From Chloroflexota bacterium (GTDB lineage Bacteria; Chloroflexota; UBA11872), in NCBI GenBank assembly GCA_022825895.1, contig JAJDVX010000037.1:62001-126000 (forward strand): DNA of 64,000 nt, written 5' to 3'. Below the pieces are notes generated by a model that worked only from the letters and a program-made list of their open reading frames with translations, did no database searches and was not told the origin of the DNA. Below are positions 9,028 through 16,841 of this stretch, one piece after another. Every line of letters begins with the position of its first letter. Within the stretch, counting starts at the first letter, position 1. The position numbers and the translations under genes were made by a program.

Positions 9028-11121
9028 TTAGTAGCGCACACAACCGACACCCCAGCCCTGCGGCGACAGGCTCTTGCAGCGGAAGTACTCGCCGTTCCGA
9101 TACTCCAGCACGGGCCAGTCGGGATTGACGTGGCAGGTGCTCGTCCCGTCGCCATTCGGCCTACAGATGGGCATGTGGTAGCCCGCGAAGCGGCCAGACT
9201 CGCCCGAACGCGCGAGAGACACGCCGCCTCCCTCACCGCTGCTCTGCCGGGCGGTCGACGGCGTGGTGCTCGATAGCTCGCCGTCCATCTGCGTGGCCTC
9301 CGGGACCAGCGGACAAGCGTCGTTCCGCACAGTGCAATCGTGTTCGCCGTAGAGCACACCCTCATGCGTGCCGTTCAGGAAGTCCACGAACCGTTCCTCG
9401 GTCACCACCTGAATCGCGATTTGCCGGGCGAGCGCATCGTCCGCGCCGCGTGCGACAGCCGCCTGAACGACCAGGGGGTAAACCGGGTGTGTCGTCGGGT
9501 CTTGTGCCGGCACCTGGGGTGATCGGGGGCTGGCGGCGCCGGGCGGCGACTCATCCAAACCAGCAGACGATCCGACCGACCCGCCGGCCGATCCAGCGGG
9601 TAATCCGGCCGATCCGGCGGGCGATCCGGCCGCACCGGGGGGCAAGCCGAACGCACCGCCGGGCGAGTCGTCCGCCGGCGTGAACGCGATCCGTAAGCAG
9701 TTCACTTCCCAGCGCCAGCGCGGCCAGGCGTCGAGCTGCCAGACGTTCACGAACGACGTCCGCGTGGCACGGTCCACGTCGTTCAAGCTAAAGCCGTCCG
9801 TCGTGAAGACGTTGCGGTCCGTCGGGTCCCAGGCCGGTGCGCAGTAATCGAGGACCGCACGGTAGACCTCGGCGGGCAGATTCGGCGGGTCAAGCGGGTC
9901 GTAGGTGGTCTGCACCGTACCCACGGTCCTGGCTGAGCTACCTGCGGCCGGGCCCGGCGCGTTGACCGCGGGCGTGGACACACCCTGCAGACAGTTCACC
10001 TCCCAGCGCCAACGCGGCCAGGCGTCGAGCTGCCACACCGTGACGAAGGCGGTGCGCGTGGCCCGGTCCACGTCGTTGAGGCTGAAGCCGTCCGTCGTAT
10101 AAATGTTGCGGTCCGACGGATTCCAGGCCGGCGCACAGGTGTCCAGGATCTCGCGATAGATCCCGATCGGCAAGCTGACCGGGTTGAACGACGTGGCCGG
10201 CGTGGGGTTCAGCGTCGCGGGCCGCGCTGCCTGGGCGCCGGCCGCAGCGGTCCGTGGCTCCACCGAAACCCTGAAATCAACGCCCAGACAATCCGCCTCC
10301 CAACGCCAGCGCGGCCACGCGTCGATCTGCCACACCGTGACGAAGGCGGTGCGCGTGGCCCGATCCACGTCGTTCAGGCTGAAGCCGTCCGTGGTGTAAA
10401 TGTTGCGGTCCGCCGGATTCCAGACCGGCGTGCAGGCGCCCAGGAGCGCGCGGTACTCCCCGATCGGCAAGCTGGTGGCGCTGACCGACGTGCCCGGCGT
10501 GGGGTTCAGCGTTGCGGACCGGGCTGGCGGAGCGCCGGCCGCGGCGGCCGGTGGCTCCACCGAGACCCTGGAATCAACGCCCAGGCAGTCCGCCTCCCAG
10601 CGCCAGCGCGGCCAGGCGTCGATCTGCCACTCGGCCACGAAGGCGGTGCGCGTGGCCCGATCCACGTCGTTCAGGCTGAAGCCGTCCGTGGTGTAGATGT
10701 TGCGGTCCGCTGGGTCCCAGGCCGGTGTACAGCCATCAAGGATCGCGGCATAGGCCCGGGGCGGCGGGATGGCGGCCTCGACCGGATCGGCAGTCGCTCC
10801 GACCGCGCCCACCGCCGCCTGCGGTCCGGCAGCCCGCAGGCAATCCGCCTCCCAGCGCCAGCGCGGCCACGCGTCGATCTGCCACTCGGCCACGAAGGCG
10901 GTGCGCGTGGCCCGATCCACGTCGCTCAGGCTGGCGCCGTCAGTCGTGTAGATGTTGCGGTCCGTCGGATCCCAGGCCGTCGCGCACTGGTCGAGGATCG
11001 CCAAATACGCCTCACGCGGCAGACTTGGCGTGTCGATCGGCTCGTCCGCCGCCCGAATGTCGCCGAGCGTGCCTACCGCTCCAAGCAGCACGGTAAGCGC
11101 AACCGCCAAAACTCGACGCAC
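9028..11121 (-). CDS. Secreted protein with five ~60-residue Trp-rich repeats (unknown family)
   Basis: 697 residues. An N-terminal signal peptide (about 1-24) is followed by five near-identical modules, each starting YxxIL(D)xC, running through W(D/N)PxDRNIYTTDG and SLNDVDRATRT, and ending DAWPRWRWE then (A/V)(D/N)CL. Each module has one Cys near each end, which could form a disulfide. Linkers are Ala/Pro/Gly-rich. Residues about 530-697 form a non-repeat C-terminal region with four more Cys and a final WGVGCVRY. The spacing between modules is 85-100 residues. I recognise no family. The architecture suggests an extracellular adhesive or ligand-binding array. Confidence 0.75.
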   Translation of the reverse strand: MRRVLAVALTVLLGAVGTLGDIRAADEPIDTPSLPREAYLAILDQCATAWDPTDRNIYTTDGASLSDVDRATRTAFVAEWQIDAWPRWRWEADCLRAAGPQAAVGAVGATADPVEAAIPPPRAYAAILDGCTPAWDPADRNIYTTDGFSLNDVDRATRTAFVAEWQIDAWPRWRWEADCLGVDSRVSVEPPAAAAGAPPARSATLNPTPGTSVSATSLPIGEYRALLGACTPVWNPADRNIYTTDGFSLNDVDRATRTAFVTVWQIDAWPRWRWEADCLGVDFRVSVEPRTAAAGAQAARPATLNPTPATSFNPVSLPIGIYREILDTCAPAWNPSDRNIYTTDGFSLNDVDRATRTAFVTVWQLDAWPRWRWEVNCLQGVSTPAVNAPGPAAGSSARTVGTVQTTYDPLDPPNLPAEVYRAVLDYCAPAWDPTDRNVFTTDGFSLNDVDRATRTSFVNVWQLDAWPRWRWEVNCLRIAFTPADDSPGGAFGLPPGAAGSPAGSAGLPAGSAGGSVGSSAGLDESPPGAASPRSPQVPAQDPTTHPVYPLVVQAAVARGADDALARQIAIQVVTEERFVDFLNGTHEGVLYGEHDCTVRNDACPLVPEATQMDGELSSTTPSTARQSSGEGGGVSLARSGESGRFAGYHMPICRPNGDGTSTCHVNPDWPVLEYRNGEYFRCKSLSPQGWGVGCVRY
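9695..11035 (-). repeat. Five tandem coding repeats of the secreted repeat protein
   Basis: The DNA encoding the DAWPRWRWE segment recurs near 9705, 9995, 10300, 10605 and 10860, that is at roughly 255-305 bp spacing. Cores are almost identical in DNA sequence while the linkers differ, as expected if gene conversion or recent duplication homogenises the modules. The first, N-terminal unit (SLSDVDR) is the most diverged in its middle. Confidence 0.85.
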
Positions 11122-11290
11122 CCCGCTCCTGTCCGCCTCCCAGCGAGCTCAAGAAGGATTGTGTCACATCCTTCAGTTCTGCACGATATGAGCGTCTCGC
11201 GTGACTCCAAATGCACAGCCCAGGGGCAACGATCAGGATTCGACGCCTATGTCTGTGCTTCCCTGCCGGAACTGGGCCGTGTGTGCCCGA

Positions 11291-12574
11291 TCAACGTTCC
11301 CGGCGGCCGGCGGACGCCGTCGACCCACCGTTAGATCGGTTGGGTTCGGCGATAAGCACGCCCTCACGCCGCAAGTAGTCGCTCACGGCGCGGTCCAGAC
11401 ACCCGGGGTACCCCAGGTCCAGCCGGTTGCAGGCGCGCTCGAGAACTTGACTGTAGGCCGCGGCGACTCGCGTCGCCACGCTGCGAACCGCCATGACACC
11501 GCCGCGGTGCAGAGGCCGCAGCGCGTCGGTCATTACCTTCGCGTCTTCGGGCGGCAGGCGGTCGGGGGCGTCGGCCGGCACCGGCGCGTCGCCGCGGGAA
11601 GCCACGAAGGCGAGTTCGGCAGCGAGGCGCGCCGCGCCGGCATAGCCCCAGAGCAACCCGGTGTACATACCGCGGTTGTAGTACGTCGCGCCCACCATGG
11701 CGTGGACCAGCAGGAAGCATCCGGTTTCGACGACCTGCGCGGCGGGCCGTGCATCGGGCTCGGCGCCGGGCACGGCGGGCCGAATCGGCACGGCCATGCG
11801 GTAGCGGGCCTCGGCCGCCGCCGCCAGAGGCCGCAGCACATCGAGCGTGGGTTCGATCGAGTCCCTGGCGGGATCCGGCCAGTTGCCGCTCCAGGCGGCC
11901 AAGGGGGCCAGCAACGGCTTAATGTCGGCGGCCGTCAGCGCGTCCGCCGCGTGCTTGGGTCCCAGCAGGCCGGCGGCCCGCGGATCGCGCAGGAGCAGCA
12001 GGAGTCGCTGGGCCGATTCCAGCAGGTTGGCCTGCGCCTGCATGGCGGCGACGAGGGAGGACTGCTCAATGGCGCGTTGCAGGCGTCCAGCCTCCGCCGG
12101 AACCTGCGCGGCTTCGCGCTCCAGCAGATCCCGGGGCGTCCGACACGGGGGCTCGTATGGAATCTGTTGAAGCCGGGCTCCCAGACCGTGGGGATCGAAC
12201 AGCGGCGCGACCGGTTCGTAACGCTGACGGTCGAGGCTGTCCGGCGACGTAATGACGAAATCCGCTCGCAGCGGGCCTTCGAAGGTGACGACCACCAGTT
12301 CGGCGCTGCGAGTCGAACGCGTGCGCCAGCCCAGCACTCCGTGAATGTCGTGCAGCGTGCCTTCTATGTCGGCCATAAAGTCCAGGCGGTCATCGTCGGC
12401 AACCGCCAGCCGCAGGTCCACGTCGGACCAACGGTCCGCGATTCCAGCGGCCAGGCTGCCGCCGACCCAGACGGCCAGAACACGTAGGTCGCTGGACAGA
12501 ACCCGGAGCGCTGAGTCGATTAAACGCAGGTGCGGCCCGTCGGGCGCCAGGCCCGGGTTGGGCGGCAGGCTCAC
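11291..12574 (-). CDS. Nucleotidyltransferase-fold protein (Pol-beta superfamily)
   Basis: 427 residues. The N-terminal domain (about 15-130) has the Pol-beta nucleotidyltransferase signature GGSLAAG, followed by SDVDLRLAV with the paired metal-binding Asp residues (about 41-58), and a third acidic residue region around LRADFVI. The rest is an Ala/Leu/Arg-rich helical C-terminal region, as in aminoglycoside-nucleotidyltransferase-like and unassigned members. Substrate unknown. The start ATG overlaps the nucleoside hydrolase stop by 4 bp (12571-12574), making it the last gene of a three-gene translationally coupled operon. Confidence 0.8.
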   Translation of the reverse strand: MSLPPNPGLAPDGPHLRLIDSALRVLSSDLRVLAVWVGGSLAAGIADRWSDVDLRLAVADDDRLDFMADIEGTLHDIHGVLGWRTRSTRSAELVVVTFEGPLRADFVITSPDSLDRQRYEPVAPLFDPHGLGARLQQIPYEPPCRTPRDLLEREAAQVPAEAGRLQRAIEQSSLVAAMQAQANLLESAQRLLLLLRDPRAAGLLGPKHAADALTAADIKPLLAPLAAWSGNWPDPARDSIEPTLDVLRPLAAAAEARYRMAVPIRPAVPGAEPDARPAAQVVETGCFLLVHAMVGATYYNRGMYTGLLWGYAGAARLAAELAFVASRGDAPVPADAPDRLPPEDAKVMTDALRPLHRGGVMAVRSVATRVAAAYSQVLERACNRLDLGYPGCLDRAVSDYLRREGVLIAEPNRSNGGSTASAGRRER

Positions 12575-13434
12575 GCGGGACGTTCGATCACGCTGAGCAG
12601 TTCGTCGTGAAAGGCGTGCGTGTCGATGGAATTGGCCAGCCGCAGGCCGGACGGCCCGTCGGCCGGGGCAAAGCGAACTTGGCCGTCAGCCACGTCCGCC
12701 TGCATGGGCGTCGAATCGAGCGTCAGGAAGGTCTCGTCCAGCGCCAGGGTCAGCGCGGCCGGGTCGTACATGGAGGTCCCGTCGCGCTCGCGGCGGTCGA
12801 AGTAAGTCTCCAGCATGGTCGCCAGCGAGGAACCGACGCCCGGTGCCTGCCGCACGCGGGGCAGATCGTCGCGCCGCAGTTGGGCCTGGCAGGTCACCAC
12901 GTAGTCGCCCACGCGGACGTTGCCGCCGTGGTTGCAGACGGCGGCGGCGGCCATGGGATTGGTCCCGAAGTTGTGTTCACGCGGAAACGCCGGCTCGTGC
13001 CGACCGCCCATCATCACGATGCCGGCCAGGCCTTCGGCGACCTCGGGCTGTTCGGCCAGCAGCATGGCCGCATTGGTGGCCGGGCCGATGGTTGCCAGCC
13101 ATACCGGCCGCGGGGCCGCCGACACAACGTCGGCGATCAGCTCCGTGGCCGAGCGGGCATCGCAGCGCGGGTCGTCGGCCCCCGGCGGCACCACCACGTC
13201 GCCGGAGAGGATCACGGTGTTGACCTCGCCGCCCGGCGCGCCCGCCGCCACCGGCACGTCGTCCACTCCCATTGCGTCCAGCAACCGCAGGGCCAGCGCC
13301 GCCCGCCACCGCGTGTCGCCCAGCACGGTGGTGACCGCGCAGAGGTTGATTCGGGGGTGGCGAGCCGCGTAGGCCAGCGCAAAGACATCGTCAACATCGT
13401 CGCCGAGGTCCGTGTCAAGAATCAGCGAAATCAC
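12571..13434 (-). CDS. Inosine/uridine-preferring-type nucleoside hydrolase
   Basis: 287 residues. The N-terminal calcium-binding signature DTDLGDDVDD at residues 7-16 defines the IUNH family. Further family segments are AGAPGG, the TIGPATNAA loop and GGRHEP. These enzymes hydrolyse the N-glycosidic bond of ribonucleosides to free base and ribose. The start ATG overlaps the stop of the AlkD-like gene (13431-13434, ATGA on the minus strand), and its own end overlaps the next gene, so expression is coupled. Base specificity cannot be read from the sequence. Confidence 0.9.
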   Translation of the reverse strand: MISLILDTDLGDDVDDVFALAYAARHPRINLCAVTTVLGDTRWRAALALRLLDAMGVDDVPVAAGAPGGEVNTVILSGDVVVPPGADDPRCDARSATELIADVVSAAPRPVWLATIGPATNAAMLLAEQPEVAEGLAGIVMMGGRHEPAFPREHNFGTNPMAAAAVCNHGGNVRVGDYVVTCQAQLRRDDLPRVRQAPGVGSSLATMLETYFDRRERDGTSMYDPAALTLALDETFLTLDSTPMQADVADGQVRFAPADGPSGLRLANSIDTHAFHDELLSVIERPA

Positions 13435-14162
13435 GTCATGCGCCTCCCGTGGTCATCCAGCCGGGCCTTGGCCAGCATGGCCTTGGTGAACTGCTTGCGA
13501 TGGCGCTGCACGAACGCAGCCGCGCCGTCCGGGTCGACCGCCGACAGCTCACGCAGCGCCCAGCCGATGCCGAGCCGGATGAAGTGGCGGCGGTCGTGAA
13601 TGCTGGCCTCCAACAGGTCGAGCGTGAATGCCGGGCGGGGAAGGCGGCCGATTGGCGGTACGCGCCCGAAGCGCTGCAGGCGCCTGCGCGTCGGCCCGCC
13701 CAGTCCTCGGTTGACCGATGTCGTGGCAACCAGCGCAACCCGGCGGAACCAGAACGGTTCCTCGCGCGCCGCCCACTCGTGCAGACGGTCTTCGTCCATA
13801 ACGTCGGCTTCCAGGTGGCCGGCAACCAGGATCAGCGCCAGCGGGTCCGCGATGGCCCAGGTGTCCGGCGCACCGCTCCAGCGCTCCACGAGCCGCCAGG
13901 AGGCGTCGTCAAAGGCCGGCCGCGCCGCCAGGCAGTAGATCGCCGTCCAGGCCTCTTCCAGCGAGGCGTCAAACCACTGCTCGAGTTGATCCAGGCTCGG
14001 CTGGCCGTGTTCACGCACATACGCCGGGGCGACCCGCTCCCAGGGCTTCATGCCAGTCCCGATCACGCGCCGGTCCGTCAACTTCAGATAGCGGGCCTCA
14101 CCCTTTGCTCGCTCAGGGGTGGCCACGGCTTCCAGCCGGGCGCGCAGGGAGTCTGGCGGCAT
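13431..14162 (-). CDS. DNA alkylation repair (AlkD-like) HEAT-repeat protein
   Basis: 243 residues starting at the ATG at 14162; the open frame extends further upstream, but the conserved region begins here (DSLRARLEAVA). It has helical HEAT-like repeats with EARYLKL, the EEPFWFRRVALVAT segment and IRLGIGWALREL, as in the AlkC/AlkD DNA glycosylase fold, which excises N3- and N7-alkylated bases. Members also include non-catalytic DNA-binding proteins. It heads an overlapping operon with a nucleoside hydrolase and a nucleotidyltransferase, an unusual combination suggesting handling of modified bases or nucleosides. Confidence 0.8.
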   Translation of the reverse strand: MPPDSLRARLEAVATPERAKGEARYLKLTDRRVIGTGMKPWERVAPAYVREHGQPSLDQLEQWFDASLEEAWTAIYCLAARPAFDDASWRLVERWSGAPDTWAIADPLALILVAGHLEADVMDEDRLHEWAAREEPFWFRRVALVATTSVNRGLGGPTRRRLQRFGRVPPIGRLPRPAFTLDLLEASIHDRRHFIRLGIGWALRELSAVDPDGAAAFVQRHRKQFTKAMLAKARLDDHGRRMT

Positions 14163-14315
14163 TGGCGCAGCGATCGGTGGGAGGATATCCGCCACTCTAG
14201 CCGCTGCGCTCGTTCCCGGACGCGAATCTTCCCGGCCGCGAGTCAATGAACATTTGCGGCCGGGGCGGCGCGGACGCATCCTGATGGGGACGACGAACAA
14301 GGTCTCGGCATCGCT

Positions 14316-14588
14316 ATGGCCACGAAAAACGGCTCGCTGTCTCATTTCCCGCCGCACCTGAAGGTCCAACGGCGCAGCGACGTCACGCGCACGCTGCGTC
14401 GCCGCATTGCGCGGTTCGAGTTGCGCTACGAGATGTCCACCGCGGAGATGCTGGAACGGACCGGCACGGGCGAGATGCGGGAGACGGCGGAGATTTCACG
14501 ATGGCAATACGACGCCGACTTTCTCGAGGACCTGACCGGCGACGCGGCGAAAAGCACGGCTGGCTCTGGCTCGACCGCTACGAGCTGA
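14316..14588 (+). CDS. Putative antitoxin-like small protein paired with a DUF6516-type gene
   Basis: 90 residues, highly charged. The core RRRIARFELRYEMSTAEMLE resembles small proteins found directly upstream of DUF6516-type genes, whose middle reads like a short helical antitoxin. Its last 88 bp overlap the next gene in a different frame, so the two are probably translationally coupled. The final 18 residues (Gly/Ser/Thr/Ala-rich) look unlike the core and may be overlap-constrained or the result of a frameshift. The toxin-antitoxin role is inferred from architecture only. Confidence 0.6.
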   Translation: MATKNGSLSHFPPHLKVQRRSDVTRTLRRRIARFELRYEMSTAEMLERTGTGEMRETAEISRWQYDADFLEDLTGDAAKSTAGSGSTATS

Positions 14589-15001
14589 TCCATCGAGAAG
14601 TCCTGGCCGCCCACCCGTTTGTAGTCGCGGACCGCACGCGGTTTATCACAATTCCGGGTAGCCCTTACCTGATCCGCTGTTTTGGTCTCATCGTCTGTCA
14701 GGGCGGCGTTGAGATTGACGTCGACAAGCGTCTTGCCGTTCGCAGCGTCAACAATCGCACTCAGGTCCGAGCCTTCAAATACCGGTACCACGCGAGAATC
14801 GCGGATCCGAAGTTCGGACGGTCCGGGCGGAACGTGCTCCGCTACGACAGCGGCCATGCCCACACACCCGACGTGTATCACCGCCACGAGTACGATCCGG
14901 AAACCGGCCGCGATCAGCTGACCACGCTGACCCGCGAGGAGTTCCCGGTTCTGAGCGAGATGGTGGACGAATTGGCGGAGATGTTCTCCCACGCCACCTA
15001 A
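14501..15001 (+). CDS. DUF6516-like putative toxin protein
   Basis: 166 residues. The C-terminal two-thirds has a compact alpha/beta domain with NVLRYDSGHAHTP, YHRHEYDP and FPVLSEMVDELAEM, matching the DUF6516 pattern (RYD, then HxH, then a C-terminal helix). Families of this kind occur as small two-gene modules with an antitoxin-like partner upstream. The His/Asp cluster could form an RNase-like active site, but no activity is established. The first 30 residues (Arg-rich) overlap the upstream gene and may be spurious; no clearly better start is visible. Confidence 0.65.
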   Translation: MAIRRRLSRGPDRRRGEKHGWLWLDRYELIHREVLAAHPFVVADRTRFITIPGSPYLIRCFGLIVCQGGVEIDVDKRLAVRSVNNRTQVRAFKYRYHARIADPKFGRSGRNVLRYDSGHAHTPDVYHRHEYDPETGRDQLTTLTREEFPVLSEMVDELAEMFSHAT

Positions 15002-15152
15002 AGCCGGGTTCGACGGACAGCGGCGGCTAATTCTCAGGGCTTGATCGCGGCTGCACAGATAATCCGGCGGCGCCACGGCTATATCCGAGCGCACCGATCA
15101 GGCTTAGCTGGAGTGTTTGCCCAGGTACAACCGAGGACTGAGGGCATCCCGG

Positions 15153-15275
15153 TCAGGCGACCGCCAGCGCGCCTTCTTCGTGCAGTTCCTGCAGGGTGCC
15201 TACAGCGGCGGCGGTTTCAAGCCACAGGGTGCCGGATCGATCCTTCAACGGCCGGTTGCCAACCCTCGACGGATT
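15153..15275 (-). pseudogene. C-terminal fragment of a halogenase-like oxidoreductase gene
   Basis: The reverse strand reads, in one frame ending in TGA at 15153, TLQELHEEGALAVA. This is nearly identical to the end of the FAD-dependent protein at 16842-18563 (TLRELHEEGALTVA). Upstream, GSNPSRVGN may correspond to its DGSRTGQ segment, with the material between shortened. Nothing upstream of that matches. It is a decayed relic of a second copy about 1.6 kb downstream of the intact gene. Confidence 0.7.
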
Positions 15276-15415
15276 ACTGCCCGGGCCGCGCGCCACGCGG
15301 CCTGGACCCGAGATTCAGGCGCTAGCGTCCGGTGCGAGTCACGTGCGGCGGAGGACCGTGCGATCGGAAGTCACGCTGGGCAGCGCAAAGCGTCGACGTT
15401 CGTAATTCATAAGCG

Positions 15416-16747
15416 TCACGAACCGACGACGCGCAGACCTGAGAAGGTCACGTGCGGATCACCTTCGCCAAGGGTGGTCACGCAACCGAAGCCCAGAGTG
15501 AATGACGAGTATGGAAGTCCGGCCTCCGAGTGTTTCAACGCACCGTTGATGTAGAAGGCAATACTGCCGCCCTGGTAGACGAGCCGCGCGTTGTAGAGGC
15601 TTCGATCGAATGGGATGCCCGTGGCATTGTCCTCAATCTTGATGGTCGTCCAGTTCGGATCCCGAAAGCGCTCCCAGCTAAAGTACGACCTCTTGCCTTC
15701 GAAGAGATGTGGTCCCAGGTAAATAACATCGATATTGCCGCCATCAATCATGTAGAACTCGGCCGCGATGTTGTTGTCAGTCCGGAGGTTGGTGAAGAGG
15801 TCGAATGACGACGCGCGAATTCGGGCGACGATGCCGAAGGCTTGGTCGTTTTCCGCACGGCAGTCCACGCGCTCGGCGGCATATAGCGTGCGCGGCCCGC
15901 TTGGGGTTGGAGCGGCAGGCGCGGGTGTGGGCTGGGGCGCGGGCGTGGGCGCGGGCGTTGGGGCCGGGGTCGGCGTGGGCAGAGTATGCGTCGGCAGGCT
16001 CGAGACCATGGTGGCCGTAATCGGGGCCTTGGCGGCGTCGGGGATGATCACGTTGGACAGCCGCTTGACCTTGTCCGGAACGTTCTGCCGCCCAACGGCC
16101 CCCACCGTCGTCCCCGGCGCCGGGACGTTCCAGACTTCAAAGACGATGCGCTGCGCGCGCAGCAACTGCAGACCCTGCGGGTTGCCATTGACCTCCCGCT
16201 CTTCGTAGCGAATCGGCAGTCCGAAGAGGTTCAGCCAGTCCGGTTCGGCCAGGAAGGCGGCCTGGATCTTCGGATTCTGTTCGAGGATCGACAGGTGCAC
16301 GTCCTTGACCTCGGAAAAACTCAAGCCGGCCGTATAGAACACCTGGTGCAGGGGAACATTCGGCAGTCGCACGTCCGGATACTTGTTCGCCAGCGCATCC
16401 AGCGTGTTGTAGTAGTTCATGCGGCTCTCGCCGGGCGACCACTGCAGTATGACTTTCTGGAATGCCTGCAACGTGAACGGCCCCTCCACCCAGCGCTGGC
16501 TGATCGGATACCCGATCGACTGCAGGCTCTTGCCGCGGACAAACGCCCACATCGGGACGTCGTTGTCGTTGGTGACGGCAAAACCGTCGTTCGGCTCGGC
16601 CGTATCGCTGCCGGTCGCCGTAAACAGGCACCCGTCGTCCAGCGCGATGCCGTCGCAGTCGATCGCGTGCGCCGGAGCGACCAGCACGAGCAGGAGCAGC
16701 CCGCTTAACAGGGCGAGAATCACACGTCGCATGGCTCTCCCAGGCAT
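15416..16747 (-). CDS. Secreted two-domain protein with Pro/Thr linker
   Basis: 443 residues. The signal peptide (about 1-28) is followed by an N-terminal domain (about 30-235) with IGYPISQRW, GPFTLQAFQKVILQW and a PDVRLPN segment, a pattern found in many secreted Chloroflexota proteins. A linker of Pro-Thr-Pro-Ala repeats (about 255-285) follows, then a C-terminal beta-rich domain (about 290-443), concanavalin-like in appearance (YINGALKHSEAGLPY, FSGLRVVG), which in such contexts often binds carbohydrate. No catalytic residues are evident. Function unknown; a cell-surface or extracellular binding role is likely. Confidence 0.75.
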   Translation of the reverse strand: MPGRAMRRVILALLSGLLLLVLVAPAHAIDCDGIALDDGCLFTATGSDTAEPNDGFAVTNDNDVPMWAFVRGKSLQSIGYPISQRWVEGPFTLQAFQKVILQWSPGESRMNYYNTLDALANKYPDVRLPNVPLHQVFYTAGLSFSEVKDVHLSILEQNPKIQAAFLAEPDWLNLFGLPIRYEEREVNGNPQGLQLLRAQRIVFEVWNVPAPGTTVGAVGRQNVPDKVKRLSNVIIPDAAKAPITATMVSSLPTHTLPTPTPAPTPAPTPAPQPTPAPAAPTPSGPRTLYAAERVDCRAENDQAFGIVARIRASSFDLFTNLRTDNNIAAEFYMIDGGNIDVIYLGPHLFEGKRSYFSWERFRDPNWTTIKIEDNATGIPFDRSLYNARLVYQGGSIAFYINGALKHSEAGLPYSSFTLGFGCVTTLGEGDPHVTFSGLRVVGS

Positions 16748-16841
16748 TCAGCCGCCCGCAAGTAGTGCGGCACCGGAGCCGCAGTCACAGCTTAAGCGCC
16801 ACGTACCGTAGTGGGCAGTTCCAGACCGCGTCAAAGCAGGC

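Noticed and set aside
15041..15554. Forward frames in the gap before the secreted protein gene
   Set aside because: They mix unrelated compositions and cover a recognisable gene relic on the other strand.
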